From: Pseudooceanicola pacificus
GTDB lineage: Bacteria; Pseudomonadota; Alphaproteobacteria; Rhodobacterales; Rhodobacteraceae
Length of the DNA: 64,000 nucleotides
Assembly: GCF_009789075.1 (NCBI RefSeq)
Contig: NZ_WNXQ01000004.1
Location: 310,001 to 374,000 of the forward strand
Direction of reading: 5' to 3'
Below are positions 50,252 through 59,545 of the stretch, one piece after another (positions within the stretch are counted from its first letter, which is position 1; every line of letters starts with the position of its first letter). The notes beneath the pieces are model-generated. The model was not told the origin of the DNA, searched no databases, and saw only the letters and a program-made list of their open reading frames with translations. Made by a program: the position numbers and the translations under genes.

Positions 50252-51748
50252 ATGGAGTTCTACACCAACGCCCTGACCAGCGTTCTGGCGTGGGGGCCGC
50301 TCGGCGCCATGATCGGTGCCACGTTGCTCGGCGTGCTGATCGGCGCGCTGCCGGGGCTGAACCCGGTCATGGCCATCGCGCTTCTTCTGCCGCTGACCTA
50401 TTCCATGGACCCGCTGATCGCACTGGGGATGGTGGCGGGCATCTACAACGGGTCGATGTACGGCGGCGCCATCCCGGCGATCCTGCTGCGCATCCCCGGC
50501 ACGCCCGCCTCCATCGCGACGACCTTTGACGGCTTCCCGATGGCCGACCGGGGCGAGGCGTCCAAGGCGCTCAAGATCGCCTGCTGGTCCTCGGCCATCG
50601 GCGGCATCGCCAGCGCCATCGCGCTGATGACAATGGGCCCGCTTCTGGCGCGGCTCACGCTGTTCTTCGGTCCGGCGGAATACTTCTGGATCGCGATCTT
50701 CGGCATGGCCTCGGTAGGGGTCATGGTGGGTTCGGACCCGGTCAAGGGCATCATGGCCGCCGTCCTGGGCCTGCTGATCGGCACGATGGGCATCGACAAC
50801 CTGTCCGGACAGGCGCGGTTCACCTTCGGCCAGACCTGGCTTCTGGGCGGGCTCGACCTCGTGGTGGTTCTGGTCGGGCTTTACGCTCTGCCGCCGGTGC
50901 TGCAGCTGGCCGAAAAGCGCGACCTGGTCGGCCTGTCGTCGGGACAGCTGAAACTGAAGAGTGCACCCTTTGAAAAGGGTGAGATCCGCGGGCTGATCCC
51001 CACGTGGCTGCGGTCCTCGGGCATCGGGATCCTTGTCGGCATCCTGCCCGGCGCGGGCGGCAACATCGCCGCCTTCCTCAGCTACAATGCCGCCAGGAAC
51101 GCGTCGGACGATCCCGCGAGTTTCGGAAAGGGCAATCCTCAGGGGGTCGCCGCCGCCGAATGCGGCAATAACGCGGACAATGCCGCATCGATGATCCCGG
51201 CCCTGTCGCTGGGCATTCCGGGCAACGTTGTCGCGGCGCTTGTCCTCAGCGCATTGACCATCCACGGGCTGCAACCCGGCCCGCAGCTGTTCCACCAGAA
51301 CCCCATTCTCGTCGGCGGCTTCATGATGGAGATGCTGATCACCTCGGTCCTGATCTTCGCCCTCGGCGGCATGGTTGCCACCCGGGTCTTTGCCCAGTTC
51401 CAGCGGCTGCCCGGCGTGTTGCTGGTGCCCTCGATCCTGATCCTGATGTGCGTGGGCGTCTACGTCATCAACGGCCGCATGGTCGATCTGTGGGTCATGC
51501 TGGCGGCGGGGCTGGCGGGGTATTTCCTGGAAAAGGTCAACGTGCCGCTGGCGCCGGTCATCCTGGGCATGATCCTTGGCCCCATGGCCGAACAGAGCGT
51601 GCGCCGGGCCTTGCTGATCAGCCGGGGCGACGCCACAGAGCTTTTGACGCGCCCGTTGTCGGCTGCGCTGGCGGTCATGACGCTTCTGGTGATCCTCTGG
51701 CCGATTGCAAAATCGCTGCAGCGGCGGCGCAAGGCGAAACCGGTCTGA
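50252..51748 (+). CDS. tctA: Tripartite tricarboxylate transporter large permease TctA family
   Basis: A 498-aa permease of about 12 membrane segments with the TctA signatures GALPGLNPVMAIALLLPLTY, MYGGAIPAILLRIPGTPASI and GILPGAGGNIAAFLSY. It completes the forward TTT system 48847-51748 and is followed by a strong hairpin. Confidence 0.9.
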   Translation: MEFYTNALTSVLAWGPLGAMIGATLLGVLIGALPGLNPVMAIALLLPLTYSMDPLIALGMVAGIYNGSMYGGAIPAILLRIPGTPASIATTFDGFPMADRGEASKALKIACWSSAIGGIASAIALMTMGPLLARLTLFFGPAEYFWIAIFGMASVGVMVGSDPVKGIMAAVLGLLIGTMGIDNLSGQARFTFGQTWLLGGLDLVVVLVGLYALPPVLQLAEKRDLVGLSSGQLKLKSAPFEKGEIRGLIPTWLRSSGIGILVGILPGAGGNIAAFLSYNAARNASDDPASFGKGNPQGVAAAECGNNADNAASMIPALSLGIPGNVVAALVLSALTIHGLQPGPQLFHQNPILVGGFMMEMLITSVLIFALGGMVATRVFAQFQRLPGVLLVPSILILMCVGVYVINGRMVDLWVMLAAGLAGYFLEKVNVPLAPVILGMILGPMAEQSVRRALLISRGDATELLTRPLSAALAVMTLLVILWPIAKSLQRRRKAKPV

Positions 51749-51771
51749 GCCGCGCCGTTCATGCAGGGATG

Positions 51772-51795
51772 CCTTGCGGTCCGCGAGCCGCAAGG
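51772..51795 (+). terminator. Hairpin terminator after tctA
   Basis: CCTTGCGG (51772-51779) and CCGCAAGG (51788-51795) form a perfect 8-bp stem with an 8-base loop, 23 bases after the tctA stop. No T-tract follows. Confidence 0.55.
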
Positions 51796-51992
51796 GGCCC
51801 GATGAGGCGTCCGTGAAGGACCGGCTGACAAGCGTTGTCAGGATCGGAAAGCACGGTGCACGGCACGGATGTCACCGGCCATGAAACGCGGTGACGGAGG
51901 TTGCGTTCTGCCAGGGTGTGCCAGGGCACGGAGCCCGCTGGCATCCCGCCCGCCGGTCCGTCCGCCGTGGGCCCTCGGCCCCGGCCGCGCGT

Positions 51993-53009
51993 TTACCTGC
52001 GACGCCTGAACAGCAGCGGGACCAGAATGACCAGAAGAACGATCCGGGCAAAGTGGTGGATGGCGACAAATGCCGGGTCATACCCGAGCGCAAGGCCGAT
52101 GGCCGCCATCGCCTCGACCCCGCCGGGCGCATAGGCGATCCAGATCTGGCCCCAGGGCAGCCCCGTCAGCACCGCCGTCAACGATGCGAAAGCCAGCGAC
52201 ATGGCGACCGTCGTGCCGATCAGCATGGCCCCCGCACGCGCCATCGCAAGCAAGGCGCGCGGCGAGATCGCGGTCAGCCGCGTGCCGACGGCGGTGCCGG
52301 TGACCACAAAGGCCGCGAAGATCACCCAGCCGGGCGCCGGGCCCTGCGCCAGCCCGGTGACATGGGCCGACGCACTCAGGATCATGCCGATCAGCAGGCA
52401 GGCGGCGGGCAGGTTCCGGCGCGCGGCGGGAATGCCGATGCCCAGCGTGGCCCCCGCAAGCGCGACCAGCGGAACCGTCCCCATCGGTGCAGGAGCGGAC
52501 AGCAGGCCCGGCTGCGCATCCAGCGCGGAGGCGATCGGCGGCACGACGGCCACCAGCACGAGCAGGCGCATGACCTGCAGGATGGTGATCGCCGTGACGT
52601 CGCCGCGTCCCTCCAGCGCGATGGCGATTGCGTTCGACATGGTGCCGGGCGAACTGGCCAGCAGGGCGGTTTCGGCGTCCATGCCGAAGACCCGGCGCAA
52701 CAGGGCGGCGCCGCAGAGCAATGTTGCCACCAGCGACAGGGCCAGCACAAGCAGACTGACCGACCAGGATCCGATCTGCTGCAGCGCATCGGCCTGTACC
52801 CCCGCGCCCAGCGATATGCCGATGACCGCAAAGGCCACGTCGCGCAGGCGTTGCGGGATCGCCATCGCGACGCCGCAGGTCGCCGCAACGGCCACGGCGA
52901 TACTGGACCCGATCAACCCCGCGGCGGGCAAACCGGCAAGGGCGGCGCACACGGCGCCGCCCGTTCCGATCAGTCCTGCGGTCAACGTCTTCTTGACCTC
53001 AGGGGTCAT
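51993..53009 (-). CDS. AbrB-family membrane transporter
   Basis: A 338-aa hydrophobic protein with about ten membrane segments and an internal two-fold repeat (ATCGVAMAIPQRLRDVAFAV; SSPGTMSNAIAIALEGRGDV; YAPGGVEAMAAIGLALG). This is the AbrB (old name: ammonia monooxygenase-like) family, often found next to TTT genes; transport function is suspected but poorly defined. It lies between the two TTT operons and is co-directional with the second (58-base gap to tctA), so it may be the last gene of that operon. Confidence 0.85.
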   Translation of the reverse strand: MTPEVKKTLTAGLIGTGGAVCAALAGLPAAGLIGSSIAVAVAATCGVAMAIPQRLRDVAFAVIGISLGAGVQADALQQIGSWSVSLLVLALSLVATLLCGAALLRRVFGMDAETALLASSPGTMSNAIAIALEGRGDVTAITILQVMRLLVLVAVVPPIASALDAQPGLLSAPAPMGTVPLVALAGATLGIGIPAARRNLPAACLLIGMILSASAHVTGLAQGPAPGWVIFAAFVVTGTAVGTRLTAISPRALLAMARAGAMLIGTTVAMSLAFASLTAVLTGLPWGQIWIAYAPGGVEAMAAIGLALGYDPAFVAIHHFARIVLLVILVPLLFRRRR

Positions 53010-53066
53010 CTGTCAGCTTTCGCATGTTGTTCCGGACCGGCCCGCGCGCGGCGGGCCGGCGCAGGC

Positions 53067-54581
53067 TCAGATATCGGCTTCGGCCATCTTGCGCGCGCGG
53101 CGGCCCATCCAGACCGGCACGGCGACGACCAGAAGTGCAAGCGCGTAGAGCAGCAGGCTTTTCCAGTTGTCCACCAGGATCATCCAGTCGCCGCCAGAAA
53201 TGGACAGCGCGCGGCGCAGGTTGTTCTCGAACAGACCGCCCAGCACGAAGCCGAGGATGACGGGCGCGAGCGAGAAGTCGAGCTTGCGCAGGAACCACCC
53301 GAAGATGCCGAGCCAGGTGATCATGAACAGATCGAACGGGTTGCCGACGATGGAGTAGATGCCGACGAAGGCCAGGATCGCGATCAGCGGCGTCAGGTAG
53401 TGCTGCGGGATCGTCAGCATCCGGGCGAAAAGCCCCACCAGCGGCAGGTTGATGATCAGCAGGGCGACGTTGCCGATATACATCGAGGCGATCAGACCCC
53501 AGGCGATTTCGGGCCGTTGGGCGAACATCAGCGGGCCGGGCTGGATGTTGAACATCAGCAAGGCGCCCAGCAGGATCGCGGTGGTGCCCGAACCGGGAAT
53601 GCCCAGCGTCAGCATCGGCACCATCGCACCGCCCGCGGCCGCGTTGTTGGCCGCTTCCGGGGCGGCAAGGCCGCGCACGTCACCGGTGCCAAAGGTCTTC
53701 TGCCCCTCCGCACCCGCCATCCGCTTTTCCGTGCCATAGGCCACGGCCGAGGCGACCGACGCGCCGGTGCCGGGCAGGACGCCGATGAAGAACCCGATCA
53801 GCGAACAGCGCAGGATCGTCCATTTGGTCCTGGCCAGATCCGCCCAGCGGACAAAGCTCTTGTCCACCGGCAGGGTCTTGAGCTTGCCGCTGACCTGCTG
53901 TTCGACCAGGTGCAGCAGTTCCGCCATGCCGAACAGGCCGACAACCACGATCAGGAAATCTATCCCGGCCAGGATGTCGGGCAGACCGAAGGTGTAGCGC
54001 GCCACACCGGTGTTGCTGTCGATGCCGATGGTGGCCAGCATCAGGCCGATCAGCGCGCCCAGCAGGGTCTTGACCGTGCTCTTGCCGACCAGCGAGGCGA
54101 GCGAGGCAAAGGCGAAGACCATCAGGGCGACGTAGTTGGCGGGCGAAAAGGTCACGGCGAACTGCGCCAGCAGCGGGCCGAACAGCGACATCAGCACCAC
54201 GGCGATGGTGCCACCGACAAAGCTTGCGACCGCCGACAGGGACAGGGCGCGCCCGGCCTCGCCCTTCAGGGCCATCGGGTGGCCGTCCAGCGTGGTCATG
54301 ACGGCGCCGGAATCCCCCGGCACGTTCAGCAGGATCGACGAGATCCGCCCGCCGTATTCCGCACCGTAGTAGATGCCCGCCAGCAGGATCAGCGCGCTTT
54401 CGGGCGGAAAGCCCAGGCCATAGGCAATCGGCAGCAGGATCGCCACGCCGTTGATCGGGCCAAGCCCCGGCAAGGCGCCGATGAGAGTGCCGGCAAAACA
54501 GCCCAGCAGGACCAGCATCAGGTTGAAGGGCATGAGCGCGACACCGAAACCGGTCGCCAGCCCCGAAAGGACGTCGCCCAT
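53067..54581 (-). CDS. tctA: Tripartite tricarboxylate transporter large permease TctA family (second system)
   Basis: A 504-aa permease with GALPGLGPINGVAILLPIAYG, YYGAEYGGRISSILLNVPGD and GVLPGTGASVASAVAYGTEK. It is clearly diverged from the first TctA in this window, so the two systems are not a recent duplication. Its start overlaps the tctB stop by one base. Confidence 0.9.
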   Translation of the reverse strand: MGDVLSGLATGFGVALMPFNLMLVLLGCFAGTLIGALPGLGPINGVAILLPIAYGLGFPPESALILLAGIYYGAEYGGRISSILLNVPGDSGAVMTTLDGHPMALKGEAGRALSLSAVASFVGGTIAVVLMSLFGPLLAQFAVTFSPANYVALMVFAFASLASLVGKSTVKTLLGALIGLMLATIGIDSNTGVARYTFGLPDILAGIDFLIVVVGLFGMAELLHLVEQQVSGKLKTLPVDKSFVRWADLARTKWTILRCSLIGFFIGVLPGTGASVASAVAYGTEKRMAGAEGQKTFGTGDVRGLAAPEAANNAAAGGAMVPMLTLGIPGSGTTAILLGALLMFNIQPGPLMFAQRPEIAWGLIASMYIGNVALLIINLPLVGLFARMLTIPQHYLTPLIAILAFVGIYSIVGNPFDLFMITWLGIFGWFLRKLDFSLAPVILGFVLGGLFENNLRRALSISGGDWMILVDNWKSLLLYALALLVVAVPVWMGRRARKMAEADI

Positions 54582-55045
54582 CAGATCGTTCCTTCAGAAA
54601 GAGAATAGGCCTGCGCCAGCAGATCGGCGTCGGGCAGGTTCAGGTCGAGGATCTCGACGCAGAGCAGCCAGCCGAGCACACCGGCACCCAGGCCGAACAG
54701 CCCGGCCCTGATCCAGGCCGCGCCCAGCATCCGCGCCACGATCGTGCCGAACAGGATGGTGGACAGGATGAAGCCGAGCGGCTCGTAGAGCTCTGCATAG
54801 GCGAAGAGCAGCACGACCATTGTGCCCAGGCGGAACCACGTCCGGCCCGCGACGTTCAGGTGCTCGACATCCGGCTTCCACAGCACGCCGAGGATGCACA
54901 GCACCGCGACGACAGAAAGGATCTGCGGCCAGCTTTCCGGGCCGAGGGGGTCGTATTGGAACGGGGCCTTGATGATGGTGAACGCGATGAACCCGTAGGC
55001 CAGCGTCACCAGAAGCAGAAGGCCGGCAAAAATCCGGTCAGCCAT
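54581..55045 (-). CDS. tctB: Tripartite tricarboxylate transporter small membrane protein TctB family (second system)
   Basis: A 154-aa four-segment membrane protein (IFAGLLLLVTLAYGFIAFTI; VVAVLCILGVLW; FRLGTMVVLLFAYAELYEPL). It is separated from its tctC gene by 69 bases that hold a strong stem-loop. Confidence 0.85.
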   Translation of the reverse strand: MADRIFAGLLLLVTLAYGFIAFTIIKAPFQYDPLGPESWPQILSVVAVLCILGVLWKPDVEHLNVAGRTWFRLGTMVVLLFAYAELYEPLGFILSTILFGTIVARMLGAAWIRAGLFGLGAGVLGWLLCVEILDLNLPDADLLAQAYSLSEGTI

Positions 55046-55074
55046 GGCAGCACCTCTGAGCAGGAAATGGAAAA

Positions 55075-55105
55075 GGGACGGCGCCCCGCGACGGGGTGCC
55101 GTCCC
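55075..55105 (-). terminator. Stem-loop between tctC and tctB, terminator-like
   Basis: Arms 55075-55087 and 55093-55105 pair over 13 bp with one G-T wobble and a 5-base loop. Reading on the reverse strand, the stem is followed by CTTTTCC, so partial termination after tctC is plausible. The effect would be more binding protein than membrane subunits. Confidence 0.62.
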
Positions 55106-55114
55106 TTGGCGCGG

Positions 55115-56089
55115 TTACTTCTGGATCAGACCGGCTTCGGTCGCGATCTCGCGCAGGGTCGCCATGTTGGCATCGACCCGCGCCTTCAGCTCGTCACCGG
55201 CCAGGTTCAGCGGCAGCAGGCCCTTTTCGGTCTGCACCTGCTCCCATTCCGGGGTGGCATAGGCGGCTTTGAAGGCATCGACCCAGGTCTGGTAGTCAGC
55301 GTCCGACACGTCCTTGCCCATGTAGAAGCCGCGCATGATCGTCCATTCGACGTCAAAGCCCTGCTCCTTCGCGGTCGGGACCTCGGCAAAGGCACCACCC
55401 AGGCGCTCGTCCGCCATCACGGCCAGCACGCGCATGTCGCCCGCTTCCATGTGCGACGCCATTTCGCCGACGTCACCGGTGTAGACTTCGATCGACCCGC
55501 CCAGAAGGGCTGCGATGGCATCGCCGCCGCCGTCGAAGGCGACGTAGCGCATCTTCATCGGCGACGCGCCGGTTTCACGGACCAGCAGCGCGGCCTTCAT
55601 CCAGTCCTGCGACCCGACGGAGCCACCGGCGCCCACGACAACGCTGGACGGATCCGCGGCCAGATCGGCCATCAGTTGTTCGAGCGAGGTGTACTTGCTG
55701 TCGGCCTTCACGACGACCGCGCCGAAATCCGCACCGGCGGTGCCGACAAAACGCACGTCGTTCTCGGTGAATGCACCGTATTTGCCGGTTGCGATGTTCA
55801 ACAGCGAGCCGGTCGAGAAGGCAACGATGGCATTGGCGTCGTCGGTGCGGGTCGTGTTGAACAGGTTAAAGGCCACGGCGCCGATGCCACCGGGCATGAA
55901 GGTCACCTGCATCGGCGCGCCGAACTGCGCGGCAAGGCCGGTCTGCGCGACACGGCAGGTCAGGTCGAAACCGCCGCCGGGCTGGGCCGGTGCGACACAT
56001 TCGGGGCTGTCGACTTCGGCGGCGGCAAAGGTCGGCAGGGTCAGGCTGGCGGCCATCAGTGCGGCGGCGCAGAAACGGTTCAGGGTCAT
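55115..56089 (-). CDS. tctC: Tripartite tricarboxylate transporter substrate-binding protein TctC family (second system)
   Basis: A 324-aa periplasmic binding protein: signal peptide about 1-23 (ending TFAAAE), then VDSPECVAPAQPGGGFDLTC with the P-x-GGGxD ligand loop. The Cys pair near residues 29 and 43 is a variation seen in the citrate-binding TctC branch. The ATG at 56089 follows GGGAGGAGCC. It is divergent from a TctD/TctE-like two-component system, which normally activates tctCBA. Confidence 0.88.
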   Translation of the reverse strand: MTLNRFCAAALMAASLTLPTFAAAEVDSPECVAPAQPGGGFDLTCRVAQTGLAAQFGAPMQVTFMPGGIGAVAFNLFNTTRTDDANAIVAFSTGSLLNIATGKYGAFTENDVRFVGTAGADFGAVVVKADSKYTSLEQLMADLAADPSSVVVGAGGSVGSQDWMKAALLVRETGASPMKMRYVAFDGGGDAIAALLGGSIEVYTGDVGEMASHMEAGDMRVLAVMADERLGGAFAEVPTAKEQGFDVEWTIMRGFYMGKDVSDADYQTWVDAFKAAYATPEWEQVQTEKGLLPLNLAGDELKARVDANMATLREIATEAGLIQK

Positions 56090-56205
56090 TGGGGGCTCCT
56101 CCCATTGAGACGTGTGTGACGGGACGACGGGCGCCCCCAACCGTCTCTTAACCTGTCAGCCTGTCGCCTTGCTGTGGCCTGGCTTTCGCGATCCTGACCT
56201 ATCCC

Positions 56206-56221
56206 TGTCACCAAGCTGACA
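56206..56221. promoter_or_regulatory. Inverted repeat in the tctC/tctD divergent region
   Basis: TGTCA (56206-56210) and TGACA (56217-56221) flank six bases, with further CTGTC copies just upstream (around 56154-56165). It is a candidate binding site for the response regulator encoded at 56271, which would control the divergent tctCBA operon and itself. Confidence 0.42.
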
Positions 56222-56270
56222 AGCTCTGGCATGGCTATGCCCGGTCTTCGTAAGCCTGTAGATTGCCGTC

Positions 56271-56942
56271 ATGCGGATGCTTTTGGTGGAAGATAACGAC
56301 GACCTTGCCGAGACGATCATTGATCGCCTGCGGTCCGAAGGCCATTCCATCGACCGCGAGTCGAACGGCGATCAGGCCAACAGCCTGCTGCGTCATGCCC
56401 AATTCGATATCGTCCTGCTCGACATCAACCTGCCCGGGCGCAGCGGGTACGAGGTGCTGCGTTCCATGCGCGCCCGCGACGACCAGACTCCGGTCATCAT
56501 CCTGACCGCGCGCAGCCAGATCGACGACCGCGTGTCGGGTCTGGACGCGGGTGCCGACGACTACATGGTCAAGCCTGTGGATTTCCGCGAACTCTCGGCC
56601 CGCTGCCGCGTGCTGGCCCGGCGCAAGGCCGGAAACGCGAGCAATGTCTTCACTGCGGGCGATCTTGTCTTTGACCGGGGTGCGAAACGGGCGACCGTCC
56701 GGGGGCAGGACGCGGAATTGCGCGCCCGCGAGATCCAGTTGCTGGAAATCCTGATCGGAAACCTTGGCCGGATGCTGACCAAGGAGGAAGTCGCGGACAA
56801 GCTTTACAGCTTTGACGAGGCGCCCAGCCTCAATGCCGTCGAACAGATCGTGGCGCGGCTGCGCAAGAAGCTGGAAGGCACGCCGCTGGTGGTCAAGACG
56901 GCACGCGGGCTGGGATACATGGCCTATGTCGCCGAAGAGTGA
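56271..56942 (+). CDS. tctD: Response regulator, OmpR/PhoB family, TctD-like
   Basis: A 223-aa response regulator. The receiver domain (1-115) has the acidic pair in LLVEDNDD, phospho-acceptor D51 (VLLDINLPG), the conserved Thr in ILTARS and Lys in MVKPVDF. The C-terminal winged helix (about 128-220) ends with LRKKLEGTPLVVKTARGLGY, typical of OmpR types. It overlaps the kinase gene by 17 bases and diverges from the second TTT operon, the standard TctD context. Confidence 0.9.
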   Translation: MRMLLVEDNDDLAETIIDRLRSEGHSIDRESNGDQANSLLRHAQFDIVLLDINLPGRSGYEVLRSMRARDDQTPVIILTARSQIDDRVSGLDAGADDYMVKPVDFRELSARCRVLARRKAGNASNVFTAGDLVFDRGAKRATVRGQDAELRAREIQLLEILIGNLGRMLTKEEVADKLYSFDEAPSLNAVEQIVARLRKKLEGTPLVVKTARGLGYMAYVAEE

Positions 56943-59376
56943 CCGCAGCTATTCGCTGCAACGCCGCCTGCTGGCGGCGATGGCGATGGGGTTCTCGGCA
57001 TTGCTGCTGATCATATCGGTCCTGCTGTGGAACTATGCCCGCGATGCATCCAACAGGACCTACGATCTGCTGCTTGCAGGTGCGGCCCTGTCCGTGCTCG
57101 ACCGCGTGTCTACCGGCCCGTCCGGCATCACCGTGGATCTGCCCTACTCCGCGATGGAGATCCTGGGCCTTGCGCCGGAAGACCGCGTGACCTACCGCGT
57201 CTTTTCCGACCTTGAGGGCGAAATCACCGGCACGCCGAACCTGCCGGAACCGCGTGACACGCAGCTGAGCGCCGCACCCGTATTCTATGACGCGGATTTC
57301 GGCGCGCCGTTTCGCTTCGTGCAACAGGGGCGACAGCTGACCACGCCGACGGGGCGGGTCTGGGTGGGCGTGCAGATCGGGCAGACACGGGCGGGACGCT
57401 CGGCCCAGCAACTGTCGCTTTTCGTGAACGGCATGGCGGGGCTTGCCTGCGTGTCGCTGATCGGGCTGGGCTTCGTATGGGTCGCAATCCGCGTCGCACT
57501 TGCCCCGCTGCGCCAGCTGGCGCAGGCGCTGCAGAACCGCGATCCCGCGGATCTGTCGCAGATTGACGGCGCACCGCCCCGCGAAATCCGCGGGCTGCTG
57601 GACGCCATCAACGGTTTCATGCGCAGGCTGCATTCCAACCGGACCCTGACCGAGACCTTCATAGCCGATGTCGCGCACCAGACCCGCACCTCGTTGTCGG
57701 CCCTGCAGGGTCAGCTGTCTCTTGCCGGGGATGCGACGTCGTTTGACGATATGGCCGTGCGTGTGCAGAAGGCCGAAAGTCAGGCGCGCCGCACGGTCCG
57801 TCTGACCAACCAGCTGCTGACCCAGGCGATGGTCACGCACCGCTCTGAAACCGACATGCTGAAACCCGTCGCGCTCAAGCCCATCGTGACCGAAGTTCTG
57901 ACGGACATGCTGCGCGACAGCGACATGCGCGGTGTCACGGTGACACTCTCCGCAGACAGCATCGTGGCGGGCGACGACCTTGTCCGGGGCGACGCGATCT
58001 CGATCCGGGAGGCGCTGTCGAACCTGCTGGAAAACGCGCGGCGCCACGGGCCGGCCGACAACACGATCGATGTCACGCTCGAGTCCACCGGGCCGAACCA
58101 CGTGTCGCTGATCGTCGAGGATGCAGGCCCCGGTATCGCAGCCGCCGACCGCGCCCGCGCAACGGAGCGGTTCACATCCATCGCCAAGGACACGGCGGGA
58201 TCGGGCCTGGGCCTGTCCATCGTGCGCGCCGTCGCCGAGAGCCACGATGCCCGGCTGGTGCTTGGCACCTCGCCCGCCGGCGGCTTGCGCGCCGAAATGC
58301 GTTTCCCCCGCATGCTGTCGCAGAAGACCGCCCGAGCCGTTGGCGCGGCCATGATGGTGATGCTTGCGATCTGGATCGCCCCGCTTCCGGTCGCGGCACA
58401 GGAGAACGTGTCGCTGAATATCGCCAGCGCAACCGATACGGCCGCGATGACCCAACTGATGGAACGGTTTGAAAGCCTGAATCCCGGGGTCACCGTCAGC
58501 TATCGCGAGTACCAGACGGTCGACCTTCACGCAGCGGTCATGGCTGCCAGCCCGGCGGAAATGCCCGACATCGTCATCAGCTCTTCGATGGATCTGCAGG
58601 TCGACCTGGTCAATCGCGGTTTGGCGCTGCCGTTGTCGATCCCGGATGTCGTTCAGCTTCCGGATTGGGCGGTCTGGCGGTCAGAGCTGTTCGGTTTTAC
58701 CTTCGAACCCGCGGCGATCGTCTACAACGTCGAGCTGATCGCGCCCGGCACCCTGCCGCAGGAACATCGGGAACTCATCAACTACATCCGCAGCAACGAA
58801 ACAGGCCTGAACCGGAAAATCGGCATCTATGATTTGCGCCGCTCGGGCATCGGATACCTCTTTGCGACGCAGGACGTGGTGCAGGGGCTGCAATCGTCGC
58901 GCATGACCGAGGTTCTGACCCGCGCCAACGTTCGAAAATTCTGCTGTACCTCCGAGATGATCGCCGCGACAGCCAAGGGCGATCTTGCCCTGTCGATCAA
59001 CACGATCGGGTCTTATGCCCTGGCGGCTGCCGCGCAGGACGACCGTATCGGGGTTCACCTGATGAGCGACTACAACCTTGTGATGGCCCGAACCGCCTTT
59101 GTTCCGAAGGATGCGCAGCACCCGGACATGGCGGAACGGTTCATCGCCTTTCTGCTGACGGAGGGACAGACAGTTCTGGCCCGGGAATCCGAACTGATAC
59201 CGCTTCTTCCGACTGCGGACACGTTTGCGGCGGGTCATTTCGATCTGCGCGACTTCGCCGGAAGCTTTCTGCCGATCAAGCTGGGACCCGGCCTGCTGAC
59301 CTTTCTGGACGCGCGCAAGAAGGCGGAGTTTCTGGAAGGCTGGGACACCACGGACTCGGGGTTCCCGCCGGACTGA
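56926..59376 (+). CDS. TctE-like sensor histidine kinase fused to a C-terminal periplasmic binding domain
   Basis: An 816-aa single frame. TM1 is at about 19-36, a periplasmic loop at 37-165 and TM2 at 166-190. A HAMP-like linker follows, then the H-box with H251 (FIADVAHQTRTSL), N-box NLLEN near 367, DAGPG at 399-403 and GSGLGL at 425-430. A third hydrophobic segment (about 472-490, ending PVAAQ) follows. Residues 494-816 form an iron/polyamine-type substrate-binding domain (SLNIASATDTAAMTQLMERF; DIVISSSMDLQVDLVNRGLA; AAAAQDDRIGVHLM). The third segment would place this domain in the periplasm. The start ATG lies 17 bases inside the response-regulator gene. The kinase core is intact; the fusion is unusual. 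Confidence 0.88.
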   Translation: MSPKSDRSYSLQRRLLAAMAMGFSALLLIISVLLWNYARDASNRTYDLLLAGAALSVLDRVSTGPSGITVDLPYSAMEILGLAPEDRVTYRVFSDLEGEITGTPNLPEPRDTQLSAAPVFYDADFGAPFRFVQQGRQLTTPTGRVWVGVQIGQTRAGRSAQQLSLFVNGMAGLACVSLIGLGFVWVAIRVALAPLRQLAQALQNRDPADLSQIDGAPPREIRGLLDAINGFMRRLHSNRTLTETFIADVAHQTRTSLSALQGQLSLAGDATSFDDMAVRVQKAESQARRTVRLTNQLLTQAMVTHRSETDMLKPVALKPIVTEVLTDMLRDSDMRGVTVTLSADSIVAGDDLVRGDAISIREALSNLLENARRHGPADNTIDVTLESTGPNHVSLIVEDAGPGIAAADRARATERFTSIAKDTAGSGLGLSIVRAVAESHDARLVLGTSPAGGLRAEMRFPRMLSQKTARAVGAAMMVMLAIWIAPLPVAAQENVSLNIASATDTAAMTQLMERFESLNPGVTVSYREYQTVDLHAAVMAASPAEMPDIVISSSMDLQVDLVNRGLALPLSIPDVVQLPDWAVWRSELFGFTFEPAAIVYNVELIAPGTLPQEHRELINYIRSNETGLNRKIGIYDLRRSGIGYLFATQDVVQGLQSSRMTEVLTRANVRKFCCTSEMIAATAKGDLALSINTIGSYALAAAAQDDRIGVHLMSDYNLVMARTAFVPKDAQHPDMAERFIAFLLTEGQTVLARESELIPLLPTADTFAAGHFDLRDFAGSFLPIKLGPGLLTFLDARKKAEFLEGWDTTDSGFPPD

Positions 59377-59499
59377 CCAGTCCTGCCATCTGAGGTGGCG
59401 ATCACTGCGGAGGCCGTCCAGGGTCGCGCGGTCCCGCAAGCCGCCCTTCGCTGTGTCGAGAGTGCCCGGAGCGCCGGTTTCCCGGTGACGGGTCGCGGG

Positions 59500-59526
59500 C
59501 CAAGGCGCACCCTGACTGCGCCTTGG
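59500..59526. terminator. Strong hairpin between convergent genes
   Basis: CCAAGGCGCA (59500-59509) and TGCGCCTTGG (59517-59526) form a perfect 10-bp stem with a 7-base loop, between the forward kinase gene and the reverse hydrolase gene. Probably a bidirectional terminator; there is no T-tract. Confidence 0.6.
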
Positions 59527-59545
59527 AAACCGGGATGACCGGATG

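Noticed and set aside
51891..54608. A 905-codon forward frame opposite the AbrB and tctA genes
   Set aside because: Composition is Arg/Gln/Asp/His-rich with no domain; it is the antisense shadow of two well-supported membrane-protein genes.
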